Shown here piece after piece: positions 51,281 through 59,822 of a stretch of DNA of 63,729 nt. Position 1 is the first letter of the stretch. Each line of letters starts with the position of its first letter. Source of the stretch: Acetobacterium fimetarium. GTDB lineage: Bacteria; Bacillota; Clostridia; Eubacteriales; Eubacteriaceae. The notes beneath the pieces were generated by a model. The model was given only the letters and a program-made list of their open reading frames with translations, ran no database searches and was not told the DNA's origin. The stretch covers positions 1 through 63,729 of the forward strand of contig NZ_WJBC01000017.1 in the NCBI RefSeq assembly GCF_014284475.1. Reading direction: 5' to 3'. The translations under genes were made by a program, and so were the position numbers.

Positions 51281-52303
51281 ATGAGAATCACATATAAAAT
51301 GATGACAAACCGATATACCAGTAATCTGAATACGATCGGTACCGATCTGGATAAGCTGAACAATCAGGTTGCATCAGGTCGAAAATTTTCGAGAACATCG
51401 GAAGATGTGTCATCGGCAATGAAAGGCTATCAGATCAGAAAGAACATCTATAAGGTGGATGGCTACCAGGATAATATCAGCCATGCCCAGGGCTTTTTAA
51501 CCAATTCGGAAACCACTTTGGGGGGGATAGAAGACTCTCTTTCAGAAGCGGTTAATAAAGTGGAACAGGGAGTGAATGGAACCCAAAGCGATAACGAAAA
51601 GAAGATCATTGCCACCGAGCTGAGAAGCATTCAGAAGGAATTACTGGCAGAATTAAATACGTCTTCATCGGGTGTCCATATTTTTGGAGGCAGCAATACG
51701 GATTCAGAACCGTTTACTGTGGATAGTACAACTGGAAAAATGTCATATAATGGTATTGATCTTGATACCCTAACGGACGCAACTACAATAAAAAAACTAC
51801 AACAGGATTCGTTGTATGTTGATATCGGTTTAGGCGTTTCCGTTGACCCGATAACAAAAGAGATAGACCGTAATACCGTATTTGAATATTCAATACCGGG
51901 GATTAGTTTTGCCGGAAATGGAACGACAACACTTAAGGATGGAACAGTAGCATCGAATAATACTTATAATTTAATTGGCCAAATTGCCGAAGCTCTTGAA
52001 ACAGGCGGCAATTCAACCGATATGACCGATAAGATCGAAGCCTTGTTTGGGCATCTGCAGGAATCGACACAGAAAGTATACCAGAAAACAACAGAAATTG
52101 GCGCCAAAACCAATTATCTGGATTTTATGACCGAACGGTATGAAACTCAGGATTACAATATGGAAGAAAGACAGACGCAGGTTGAGGGGGTTGATGCAGC
52201 TGCTGTCTATATCGATTTTCAGACACAGAAAGTTGCATATCAGGCGGCTCTGCAGATGGGACAAAGCGTCATTCAGCAATCCGTGTTTGATTATATGTCC
52301 TAA
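51281..52303 (+). CDS. flgL: Flagellar hook-filament junction protein FlgL
   Basis: The start is ATG 51281 with GAAAGGA before it (340 residues); a TTG six codons earlier is less likely. The flagellin-like N-terminus (MRITYKMMTNRYTSNLNTIG, LNNQVASGRKFSRTSEDV) and C-terminus (AAAVYIDFQTQKVAYQAALQ) pack like flagellin D0/D1. The middle (about 150-240) is variable. It links FlgK to the filament. Confidence 0.93.
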   Translation: MRITYKMMTNRYTSNLNTIGTDLDKLNNQVASGRKFSRTSEDVSSAMKGYQIRKNIYKVDGYQDNISHAQGFLTNSETTLGGIEDSLSEAVNKVEQGVNGTQSDNEKKIIATELRSIQKELLAELNTSSSGVHIFGGSNTDSEPFTVDSTTGKMSYNGIDLDTLTDATTIKKLQQDSLYVDIGLGVSVDPITKEIDRNTVFEYSIPGISFAGNGTTTLKDGTVASNNTYNLIGQIAEALETGGNSTDMTDKIEALFGHLQESTQKVYQKTTEIGAKTNYLDFMTERYETQDYNMEERQTQVEGVDAAAVYIDFQTQKVAYQAALQMGQSVIQQSVFDYMS

Positions 52304-52341
52304 TAAAAACATCTTAGGAGCAATTCCAGCAAGGAGGAGAG

Positions 52342-53121
52342 ATGGAACCTTTAATCAAAATAGAAACAATCCCAATCGAGATAAAATATGTTGAGAAGGA
52401 ACCGAAGCGGTCATCATCAGCGGGAACAGCGGAGATCAGCGTATCGCAGCAGGACGGACTGCAGAGCATCCGTTCCAACCGGATTCAGATTCCCGTTCAG
52501 GATTATTTTGAAACCAGTTCCGCATTCAATTGGAGTCATCCGACCTATACGGCAACGGCAGATTATGGTGAAGACGGAAATCTGAACCTCAGTATTCAGA
52601 TGGAAGACGAAGAATCCCGGGCGATCCGTTTTCAGCAATCAACCAGAAGCATTGATTCCATGGCACGGCTGGTCGCAACCAATACGCAAGATAATAACCG
52701 AGCGGGTAGTATGGAGATCAGTTTCAAAATACCGGGACTCCAGAGCGGAAAGTCATCCGCCGATAATCTGGATACCCAGTTTTATCCGCCGGATCTGGAA
52801 TTGGTCGTAACCCAGAGACCAGAAGTGATCATAACCTATATTGGCGGGCCGATCTATGTGCCCCGCAGCGCCGATCCGGATTACAAGCCGACGGAAAGCG
52901 ATGCCCCACTTTATTTTCCGCAAAGCGCCGACCCGGATTACAAGCCAGTGGAAGATGAAGGGCCACTTTATTTTCCGCAGAGCGCCGATCCAGATTACAA
53001 ACCGGTGGAAAATGAAAAACCGATTTATTTTCCCGAGAGCGCAGACCCCGATTACAGATCAGAGCCCGAAATTGAAGCCGCACAAAAAAAAGAAGGTTTG
53101 AAGCTGGATCAGAGTGTATAA
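52342..53121 (+). CDS. DUF6470-family flagellar-locus protein with four acidic repeats
   Basis: The 259-residue protein has an N-terminal region (about 1-165) typical of the DUF6470 family found between flgL and fliW in Bacillota (MEPLIKIETIPIEIKYVEKE, IRSNRIQIPVQDYFETSS). Four tandem 19-residue repeats follow, of the form PLYFPQSADPDYKPVEDEG, encoded by 52849-53076. The repeats are acidic and rich in Pro, Asp and Tyr, and no membrane segment or signal is present. The function is unknown. fliW and csrA, its usual neighbours, are missing here. Confidence 0.8.
   Translation: MEPLIKIETIPIEIKYVEKEPKRSSSAGTAEISVSQQDGLQSIRSNRIQIPVQDYFETSSAFNWSHPTYTATADYGEDGNLNLSIQMEDEESRAIRFQQSTRSIDSMARLVATNTQDNNRAGSMEISFKIPGLQSGKSSADNLDTQFYPPDLELVVTQRPEVIITYIGGPIYVPRSADPDYKPTESDAPLYFPQSADPDYKPVEDEGPLYFPQSADPDYKPVENEKPIYFPESADPDYRSEPEIEAAQKKEGLKLDQSV
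52849..53076 (+). repeat. Four 57-base in-frame tandem repeats
   Basis: Each unit encodes 19 residues with the core SADPDY. The middle two units are nearly the same at DNA level, while the first and last have diverged. Copy number change by slippage or recombination would keep the frame. Confidence 0.85.
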
Positions 53122-53132
53122 AAGCAGATAAA

Positions 53133-53175
53133 AATTCTTTGAATCATCAGATTGAGATGGTTTGAAGAATTTTTT
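53133..53175 (+). terminator. Terminator after the DUF6470 gene
   Basis: Arms 53134-53148 (ATTCTTTGAATCATC) and 53156-53170 pair with a few wobbles and mismatches. Six T follow. Confidence 0.7.
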
Positions 53176-53215
53176 AGTTTCAGCATTTAATTGAATATAA
53201 AAGTTGAAATATTCC

Positions 53216-53242
53216 TAAAGTATTGTAATGAGCAGTCGATAT
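53216..53242 (+). promoter_or_regulatory. Upstream sigma-28 promoter of flagellin
   Basis: TAAAGTAT (53216-53223), 11 bases and GTCGATAT (53235-53242). It has the same boxes as the second promoter 134 bases downstream. Confidence 0.8.
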
Positions 53243-53349
53243 TAATAGCAAGATAGAATAAGTTGGTGGGCAGGCATTATTATATGCCGGAAGTCCCAAT
53301 GGTTTATCGATCAAACAGGAAATTAAGATTAAAAAAATAAAAAAAATTC

Positions 53350-53376
53350 TAAAGTATCCTGAGTGATGGTCGATAT
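53350..53376 (+). promoter_or_regulatory. Downstream sigma-28 promoter of flagellin
   Basis: TAAAGTAT (53350-53357), 11 bases and GTCGATAT (53369-53376). The start near 53384 would leave a leader of about 107 bases before the flagellin ATG. Confidence 0.85.
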
Positions 53377-53490
53377 TAATTACAGAAGCGAATCAGCTTA
53401 AACATTTGGCAGAACTTGCGTACGAAGGAAAGCCTAACAATTCCCCAGGTCGAGGGTAAACGGCCAATAAAAAAACGGAGGAATAAAAAA

Positions 53491-54900
53491 ATGAGAATCA
53501 ATCATAATATCGCAGCATTAAACACCTATAACAAATTATCGGCAAACCAGTCAGCAACATCTAAGTCACTGGAAAAATTATCATCTGGTTTAAAAATTAA
53601 CAAAGCTGGAGATAATGCAGCAGGCCTGGCAATTTCTGAAAAAATGCGTGGTCAGATCAACGGCCTAAATACTGCATCAACTAATGCCAGTGATGGTATT
53701 TCACTTATCAATACGGCTGAAGGCGCTTTAAGCGAAACCCATTCTATTCTGCAGAGAATGCGAGAACTGGCTGTTCAATCTTCAAGTGATACCAATGCGA
53801 CTAATGACCGTGCAGAAATCCAGAAAGAAGTCGATCAGTTAGCAAAAGAAGTTACCCGAATCGGTAATCAGACTGAGTTTAATACGAAGAAACTGTTGAA
53901 TGGTGGAGCTGGTTTGACTACAGAATTTACTAGTGAGACAGTTAATGGTACTACTCAAGACTGGATCAGTGTGGTTGGTGGAACGGCTGAGACACAGGGC
54001 AGTGGAACGATTCATATATCAGGTGCTGTTTCCGCAACAGCCGCAACGCATATAGTAGATGCGGTAGCAGCTGGGTCTGGTCAAGTGCATACGCTGACTA
54101 TCAACGGCACTGATATTAAGTATACGACCGGTACGATCGACTCCGGAAACGCTCAAGCAGCAGCTGCTGCTATTAATTCAGCTGCTGACAAAACGGGCGT
54201 AACAGCAAAATCTAGTGGTGCTAGTTTAATAGTATCAACTAAAGACGTTGGTTTGTCGTCTAAATTAGTATTTGCATCAGACGCTAATAGTGTAAACGCT
54301 GCAGCTATTACTGCTGCTTCAGGTACGGATAATGGATCAAATGCAACCATAACCTCTACATCTCTAGGTGCTACTAGCTTTATTGCTACGGGAAATACCA
54401 TTACAGTAGCTGATGGTATCTATCAAGGGCTTGAATTTAAAATAGGCAGCAATACGGATACGACTACTAGTGGTAATAACCTAGCGGATTTCAAAATTAC
54501 AGGGAATGGAAGCTTAACTCTTCATATCGGCGCGAATGAAGGCCAAACGATGGGTGTTAGCATTGGTGATATGAGGGCTGAAGCATTGGGAATTAATGCT
54601 TTAGATGTCACAACACAAGCAGGTGCAGAGTCTGCAATCACAACGGTTGATAACGCTATTATTAATGTATCCTCTGAACGTGCCAAATTAGGGGCATACA
54701 CCAACCGTCTGGAACACACCATCAACAACTTATCTACTTCTTCAGAGAATACAGCTAGTTCTGAATCTCGAATCCGTGACGTAGATATGGCAAAAGAAAT
54801 GACTGAGTTCACTAAGAACAACATTCTTTCTCAGGCTGCTCAATCAATGCTTGCTCAAGCTAATCAACAACCACAGAAGGTTCTTTCATTATTACAATAA
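53491..54900 (+). CDS. fliC: Flagellin
   Basis: The start is ATG 53491 with CGGAGGAA before it (469 residues). D0/D1 at the N-terminus are typical (MRINHNIAALNTYNKLSANQ, LSSGLKINKAGDNAAGLAIS). The C-terminus ends AAQSMLAQANQQPQKVLSLL. Residues about 150-350 form a variable outer domain, rich in Ser, Thr, Ala and Gly, whose codons differ from the conserved ends. This domain would carry the glycans made by the downstream Maf and Leg genes. Two sigma-28 promoters and a terminator frame the gene as a single unit. Confidence 0.96.
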   Translation: MRINHNIAALNTYNKLSANQSATSKSLEKLSSGLKINKAGDNAAGLAISEKMRGQINGLNTASTNASDGISLINTAEGALSETHSILQRMRELAVQSSSDTNATNDRAEIQKEVDQLAKEVTRIGNQTEFNTKKLLNGGAGLTTEFTSETVNGTTQDWISVVGGTAETQGSGTIHISGAVSATAATHIVDAVAAGSGQVHTLTINGTDIKYTTGTIDSGNAQAAAAAINSAADKTGVTAKSSGASLIVSTKDVGLSSKLVFASDANSVNAAAITAASGTDNGSNATITSTSLGATSFIATGNTITVADGIYQGLEFKIGSNTDTTTSGNNLADFKITGNGSLTLHIGANEGQTMGVSIGDMRAEALGINALDVTTQAGAESAITTVDNAIINVSSERAKLGAYTNRLEHTINNLSTSSENTASSESRIRDVDMAKEMTEFTKNNILSQAAQSMLAQANQQPQKVLSLLQ

Positions 54901-54934
54901 TAAAGAAATTCTTATTCAATAAGATCAGAAATTC

Positions 54935-54957
54935 AAAGCCACCTTCGGGTGGCTTTT
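54935..54957 (+). terminator. Terminator after flagellin
   Basis: AAAGCCACC (54935-54943), a TTCG tetraloop and GGTGGCTTT (54948-54956) with a T tail. Confidence 0.92.
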
Positions 54958-55072
54958 TAGATGTAAATTAACAGTTCACGATCTGGAGTTAACGAATATA
55001 AGGCTGGACAATCGAACTAAATCCTTCTATACTTATTGCATAAGGTTTTAGAAGCGACTAGAATCAAAATAC

Positions 55073-55099
55073 TAAATATTAGTTGTGTTTTGACGATAT
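55073..55099 (+). promoter_or_regulatory. Sigma-28 promoter of the flagellin-modification genes
   Basis: TAAATATT (55073-55080), 11 bases and GACGATAT (55092-55099). The -10 box equals that of the flgM promoter. It would drive the unknown gene at 55145, maf and probably the leg genes. Confidence 0.75.
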
Positions 55100-55144
55100 G
55101 TACAATGTAGTATGTTATTTGAGTTGAAGTTAGAAAGAAGGTAA

Positions 55145-55771
55145 GTGATGATAATCCACATTCAGGAAGAGTCTTTGGAATTCGAAAATGATCCGAAGAT
55201 GATTGAAAAATATTTCGATACAATCAATGAAATACTGAAAAAAAAGGATCTACAGTTTTCTCATCTGATAATCGATGGGGTGCCGATCTATGAAGATTTT
55301 ATGAATTATTTTACGGATCATATTGATAGGATAAAGAAGGTTGAGGTTGCAGTTCAGACAATCGAAAATCTGCTAAATGACACGATTTTATCGACATACG
55401 ATTATATACAAAATGGTATAATCGTTATAAAACCGTTGGCTGAAGCGTTTTATCAGAGGCCCGACAGCGAGAGCTGGAAAAAACTGACTCAGCTTTTCGA
55501 AGGTATTCAATGGATCATCGAAGTGTTGGCCCGGATCGATGCCATCAGAAATCTGGACAGCCTGGTAACAAACTACGGTGTCTGGAATGAATATGTTCAG
55601 GCAGCAGGAGAATTAAGCAGCATCATGCCAGTTATCGAAGAAGCCATGGTCAATAAAGACAATGTACTGATTGGAGATGTGCTGCTGTACGAAATCGTTC
55701 CGATCTTCAAGAAAATGAAAGAAAAACTTCAGTTCTTAATCCCACGAAAGGGGAGTATCAATGTTAGCTGA
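55145..55771 (+). CDS. Protein of unknown function upstream of maf
   Basis: The 208-residue protein starts at GTG 55145 or ATG 55148. The N-terminal 45 residues look like an alpha/beta segment (MIIHIQEESLEFENDP, FSHLIIDGVPIYEDF). The rest is mostly helical with regular hydrophobic spacing (VEVAVQTIENLLNDTILSTY, WKKLTQLFEGIQWIIEVLAR), as in helical-bundle chaperones. I do not recognise the family. It lies behind a sigma-28 promoter and overlaps maf by 11 bases, so a role in flagellin modification or export is likely but inferred. Confidence 0.75.
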   Translation: MMIIHIQEESLEFENDPKMIEKYFDTINEILKKKDLQFSHLIIDGVPIYEDFMNYFTDHIDRIKKVEVAVQTIENLLNDTILSTYDYIQNGIIVIKPLAEAFYQRPDSESWKKLTQLFEGIQWIIEVLARIDAIRNLDSLVTNYGVWNEYVQAAGELSSIMPVIEEAMVNKDNVLIGDVLLYEIVPIFKKMKEKLQFLIPRKGSINVS

Positions 55772-57638
55772 TAATATTGTATTTCTTAGAAATAACTATC
55801 CAAGTCTTTATGAAGTTCTGAATCATTGGAAAGAAGATAATAAAGAAAAATTCTTTATTGTTGAAGAGTCCAAAAACAATAATAAAATCATTAGGTTTTC
55901 AAATGAAGAGAAGAATTTGTATCTGCACAGTAAGTATGATCCCAAAAGAGAAGCGGAAGCAATCATTGATAAAACAACAGAAAATGAAGAAATTGATGAA
56001 AATACGCATGTCATATTTTACGGGATTGGATTAGGCTATCATATTGAAGCGTTCATCAATCGTTTTCCGCAAACATCTTTTACGCTTTATGAACCTTCAG
56101 TAGAAGTGTTTAATCACTTTCTGGATCATGTTAATTTAAAAAAAATGAAAAACATAAAGGATATTATCTGTGAATATCATGTGGATGTTATGACAGATTA
56201 CTTCTCTAACATTGTTAGACATATTGACAAACGTACGGTTATCATTGATTTGCCTGTTTATTCAAATGTCTTTCCAACTCAGTATGATCAGTTCATGATG
56301 GGCTTTAAAAAATTCATACAAAATACAAGAAGTTCGATCAATGTTGATTATGCATTCAAAAAAAGATGGATAACAAACAGTGTAGATAATTTTAAAGAAG
56401 TATTGCATTCCCCCAATATCATGGAATGCAGTGATGACGTTTTTAAAGGAAAGACTGCTATTCTGGTATCAGCAGGTCCCTCTCTGGATTTTGAAATCGA
56501 AAATTTGCGGCAGATAAAAGAGAACAGGTTGGCTTTTATATTTTCAGTAGGTTCTGCAATCAATACACTTATTTCTAATGACATTTTTCCTGATGCAATG
56601 TGTACTTATGATCCTTCTGAAAAGAATCAAATAGTTTTTAAAAAAGTCAATGAAATGGAGATTGCAAGTATTCCAATGATATTCGGTAGCAGTGTCGGCC
56701 ATGAAGTCTTGCAGCAGTATCACGGCCCCAAATTTCATATGATTACCAGTCAGGATAATGTATCCAGCTTTTTATTGAAATTGGAAGATGAAAAAGAGCT
56801 GAGAACCGTTAATGATGCACCTTCCATTGCGGTTGTCGCACTGGAATTGCTCAATAAATTGCAGTTTTCACAGATTATACTTGTAGGTCAAAATTTGGCA
56901 TACAGTGGTGTTAAGCAATACGCTGGTGGGATTGATTATTACAAAGATGGTATAGCAGAACAAATTAAAGATGAAAAAGACCTGCTTAAAACAATCGATG
57001 TTCTGGGCGAAGCAGTCGTTACGACGGATAGTTTTAATCGAATGAGAAACCAGATGGAAGCTTACATAAAAATGTATAACATTTCGGTTATCAATACAAC
57101 AAAAAACGGTGCTCATATAGAAGGGTCAACTTTCATACCCCTGGAAACTGTGATTAAAAATAACTTGAAGGCAAAAATTGTTATTGGTGATGAATTCGAA
57201 AAGCTCAAAAACACATATCAATATGATCACACGTATCTGGAAGCTCAGTTCAATCAGCTGCAGGAAAAGTTTGAGATTTACAAGAAATTACTGACTGATA
57301 TAAGAAAACAGCTGAAAAAGCTAGAAGAAGCAATCAATAACAATATAAAACAAATATCGACAATTCATAAAAAGTTGGATGGTCTGATTGAAAAAATGGA
57401 AGAGAATGAATATTTTATAACGATAGAAATGCCGCTAAATCGCGTGGAATATCAACTTCTAGTGAACACCGCACAACGAGTCAGGTTAGAAAAAAGTGCA
57501 CTGTCAAAAGCACAGGGAGTCTTAAAACCAACGGTAACGTTTTTTAATCTGCTATATTTGGACAGTGATTTAAATCAGACGATCATGACAGTATTGACGA
57601 GTACCGTAAATAATTATTTGAATGAGAGCAGAAGATGA
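55761..57638 (+). CDS. Motility-associated glycosyltransferase (Maf, DUF115)
   Basis: The 625-residue protein has the DUF115 core near residues 230-290 (KTAILVSAGPSLDFEIENLR, INTLISNDIFPDAMCTYDPS), related in fold to sialyltransferases and MptE. A coiled-coil C-terminal part follows (about 490-560). Maf proteins transfer pseudaminic or legionaminic acid to Ser/Thr of flagellin in the cytoplasm before export. The next genes make a Leg-type sugar, which fits. The stop overlaps legB by four bases. Confidence 0.88.
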   Translation: MLADNIVFLRNNYPSLYEVLNHWKEDNKEKFFIVEESKNNNKIIRFSNEEKNLYLHSKYDPKREAEAIIDKTTENEEIDENTHVIFYGIGLGYHIEAFINRFPQTSFTLYEPSVEVFNHFLDHVNLKKMKNIKDIICEYHVDVMTDYFSNIVRHIDKRTVIIDLPVYSNVFPTQYDQFMMGFKKFIQNTRSSINVDYAFKKRWITNSVDNFKEVLHSPNIMECSDDVFKGKTAILVSAGPSLDFEIENLRQIKENRLAFIFSVGSAINTLISNDIFPDAMCTYDPSEKNQIVFKKVNEMEIASIPMIFGSSVGHEVLQQYHGPKFHMITSQDNVSSFLLKLEDEKELRTVNDAPSIAVVALELLNKLQFSQIILVGQNLAYSGVKQYAGGIDYYKDGIAEQIKDEKDLLKTIDVLGEAVVTTDSFNRMRNQMEAYIKMYNISVINTTKNGAHIEGSTFIPLETVIKNNLKAKIVIGDEFEKLKNTYQYDHTYLEAQFNQLQEKFEIYKKLLTDIRKQLKKLEEAINNNIKQISTIHKKLDGLIEKMEENEYFITIEMPLNRVEYQLLVNTAQRVRLEKSALSKAQGVLKPTVTFFNLLYLDSDLNQTIMTVLTSTVNNYLNESRR

Positions 57639-58615
57639 AAAAAATACTAGTAACCGGTGCGGACGGCTTTATCGGCAGCCATTTAGCAGAAGAACTTGTG
57701 AAAAACGGAGAAAAAGTAAAGGCTTTTGTGTGCTATAATTCGTTCAATTCATGGGGGTGGCTGGACACACTGCCAAAAGAGATATTAAGCGAGATTGAAA
57801 TATTCACGGGAGATATCAGGGATCCAAATGGCGTGAGAGAAGCTATGAAGGGTGCAGAAGAAGTGTTTCATCTGGCAGCATTAATAGCCATCCCCTTCAG
57901 CTATCATTCACCGGATACTTATGTCGATACAAACATCAAGGGTACATTGAATGTTTTGCAGGCAGCACGAGATCTGAATACATCCAGAGTTCTGATCACT
58001 TCAACATCGGAAGTGTATGGAACGGCTCAGTATGTACCGATTGATGAAAAGCACCCATATCAGGGGCAGTCACCTTATTCAGCCACAAAAATCGGGGCGG
58101 ATCGCCTGGCGGAATCTTTCCATCGAAGTTTTGACATGCCAATTACTATTGTGAGGCCTTTTAATACCTATGGTCCCAGACAATCTGCAAGAGCCGTTAT
58201 CCCAACGATTATCACACAGTTGCTTGCCGGAAAAGAAGAGATTGAACTCGGTTCATTGACACCAACACGGGATTTTAACTATGTGAAGGATACCACTAAT
58301 GGTTTCATCGAGATCGCTAAATCAGAAAAAACGATTGGAGAGGAAATCAACATCGCAACTCAGCAAGAGATATCAATTGGGCAACTTGCAGAAGAAATAA
58401 TCAGGCAAATCAATCCAAATACAAAAATCATCTGCGATGAGCAAAGATTCAGACCTGAGAAGAGTGAAGTTAATCGATTGCTCGGTTCTAATGAAAAAAT
58501 CAAAAGATTAACGAATTGGAAACCGCAATATACTTTTGAACAAGGATTGGCGGAGACGATTGAGTTCTTTAAAAACAACTTAGATAAATATAAAACAGAT
58601 ATTTATAACATATAA
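57635..58615 (+). CDS. legB: LegB-type NAD-dependent sugar 4,6-dehydratase
   Basis: The 326-residue extended SDR enzyme has the NAD-binding motif TGADGFIGSHLAEEL, the Ser/Thr region LITSTSEVYGTAQ and the catalytic YSATK. NNNTYGPRQ-like sequence (PFNTYGPRQSARAVIPTII) is typical of LegB and related dehydratases. It would convert a nucleotide-linked GlcNAc (GDP or UDP) to the 4-keto-6-deoxy sugar, the first step toward legionaminic acid. legC follows after nine bases. Confidence 0.88.
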   Translation: MKKILVTGADGFIGSHLAEELVKNGEKVKAFVCYNSFNSWGWLDTLPKEILSEIEIFTGDIRDPNGVREAMKGAEEVFHLAALIAIPFSYHSPDTYVDTNIKGTLNVLQAARDLNTSRVLITSTSEVYGTAQYVPIDEKHPYQGQSPYSATKIGADRLAESFHRSFDMPITIVRPFNTYGPRQSARAVIPTIITQLLAGKEEIELGSLTPTRDFNYVKDTTNGFIEIAKSEKTIGEEINIATQQEISIGQLAEEIIRQINPNTKIICDEQRFRPEKSEVNRLLGSNEKIKRLTNWKPQYTFEQGLAETIEFFKNNLDKYKTDIYNI

Positions 58616-58624
58616 GGAGGGAAT

Positions 58625-59791
58625 ATGGATCATAAATTTATTCCCCTATCAGTACCCAATTTAAAAGGTAAAGAACTTGAATATGTGACTCATGCTGTAA
58701 AAACGGAGTGGGTATCAACAGGTGGCCCTTATGTCAATGAATTTGAAGGAAGAATTGCAGAATATGTTAAATCGAACGGAGCTGTATCCTGTCAAAATGG
58801 AACCTCGGGCCTTCATCTGGCACTTCTTGCGTGTGGTGTAAAAAAAGAAGATGAAGTGATTGTGCCGACGCTGACTTTCATTGCTGCGGTTAACCCGGTC
58901 AAATATATCGGTGCTGAACCGGTATTTATGGATTGCGATGATTCGCTCACAATGGATGCAGAGAAGCTACTGGAATTCTGCAGGAACGAGTGCAGCTTTA
59001 TTGATGGAAAGTTAATCAATAATCGCACAAAAAAACACATTAAAGGGATCATAGTTGTGCATGTGTTTGGCAACATGGCTGATATGGAAAAAATAATGAC
59101 AATTGCAGAGCAATTTCATTTAGAAGTGATTGAAGACGCCACTGAAGCTATCGGCACCTATTATATCGAAGGCAGGTATACCGGCAAATATGCGGGAACC
59201 ATCGGTAATGTCGGCGTTTATTCATTCAACGGCAACAAAATCATCACGACTGGCGGCGGCGGCATGATAGTTTCGGACGATGTAAAATTGCTGAAAAAAG
59301 CAAGACACCTTTCAACCCAAGCTAAAAGTGATGAGTTGTATTATACACATGATGAGATTGGCTATAATTACCGGATGACTAATTTGCAGGCAGCGGTTGG
59401 CTTAGCCCAACTGGAACAGCTGGAAGGTTTTATTTATATGAAAACAATTAATTATGAACTATACAAAGAGAAAATCGATAAAATCCATGGGCTTTCATTA
59501 TTACCGTTCAAAGACAATATCCGGTCAAATCACTGGTTTTATGCATTGAAATGCGAGGATTACTATCCAATGAATAGAGATGAGATTATAAAATATCTTT
59601 CATTAAAAGGCATACAGTCAAGACCAATCTGGGGTTTGATCAGTGAACAAAAACCATATGCAGATTGTCAGACCTATAAAATTAAAAAGGCAAAATATTT
59701 CTGGGAACATATTGTCAATATTCCCTGCAGTGCCAATTTAATAAAAGAAGATCTGTTGTATATCGTAGAATGTTTAAAGGAACCTTGCTAA
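58625..59791 (+). CDS. legC: LegC-type PLP aminotransferase (DegT/DnrJ family)
   Basis: The 388-residue aminotransferase has the family start FIPLSVPNLKGKELEYVTHA, a PLP-contact region (EDATEAIGTYYIEGRYTGKY) and the PLP lysine in YSFNGNKIITTGGGG. It would put an amino group on C4 of the LegB product. GGAGGGAAT precedes the ATG. Remaining pathway steps (acetyltransferase, LegG, LegI, LegF) are not in the window and may lie beyond the right edge. Confidence 0.88.
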   Translation: MDHKFIPLSVPNLKGKELEYVTHAVKTEWVSTGGPYVNEFEGRIAEYVKSNGAVSCQNGTSGLHLALLACGVKKEDEVIVPTLTFIAAVNPVKYIGAEPVFMDCDDSLTMDAEKLLEFCRNECSFIDGKLINNRTKKHIKGIIVVHVFGNMADMEKIMTIAEQFHLEVIEDATEAIGTYYIEGRYTGKYAGTIGNVGVYSFNGNKIITTGGGGMIVSDDVKLLKKARHLSTQAKSDELYYTHDEIGYNYRMTNLQAAVGLAQLEQLEGFIYMKTINYELYKEKIDKIHGLSLLPFKDNIRSNHWFYALKCEDYYPMNRDEIIKYLSLKGIQSRPIWGLISEQKPYADCQTYKIKKAKYFWEHIVNIPCSANLIKEDLLYIVECLKEPC

Positions 59792-59822
59792 ATAATTATT
59801 CTAGCAATGGGAGGAGGATTAT

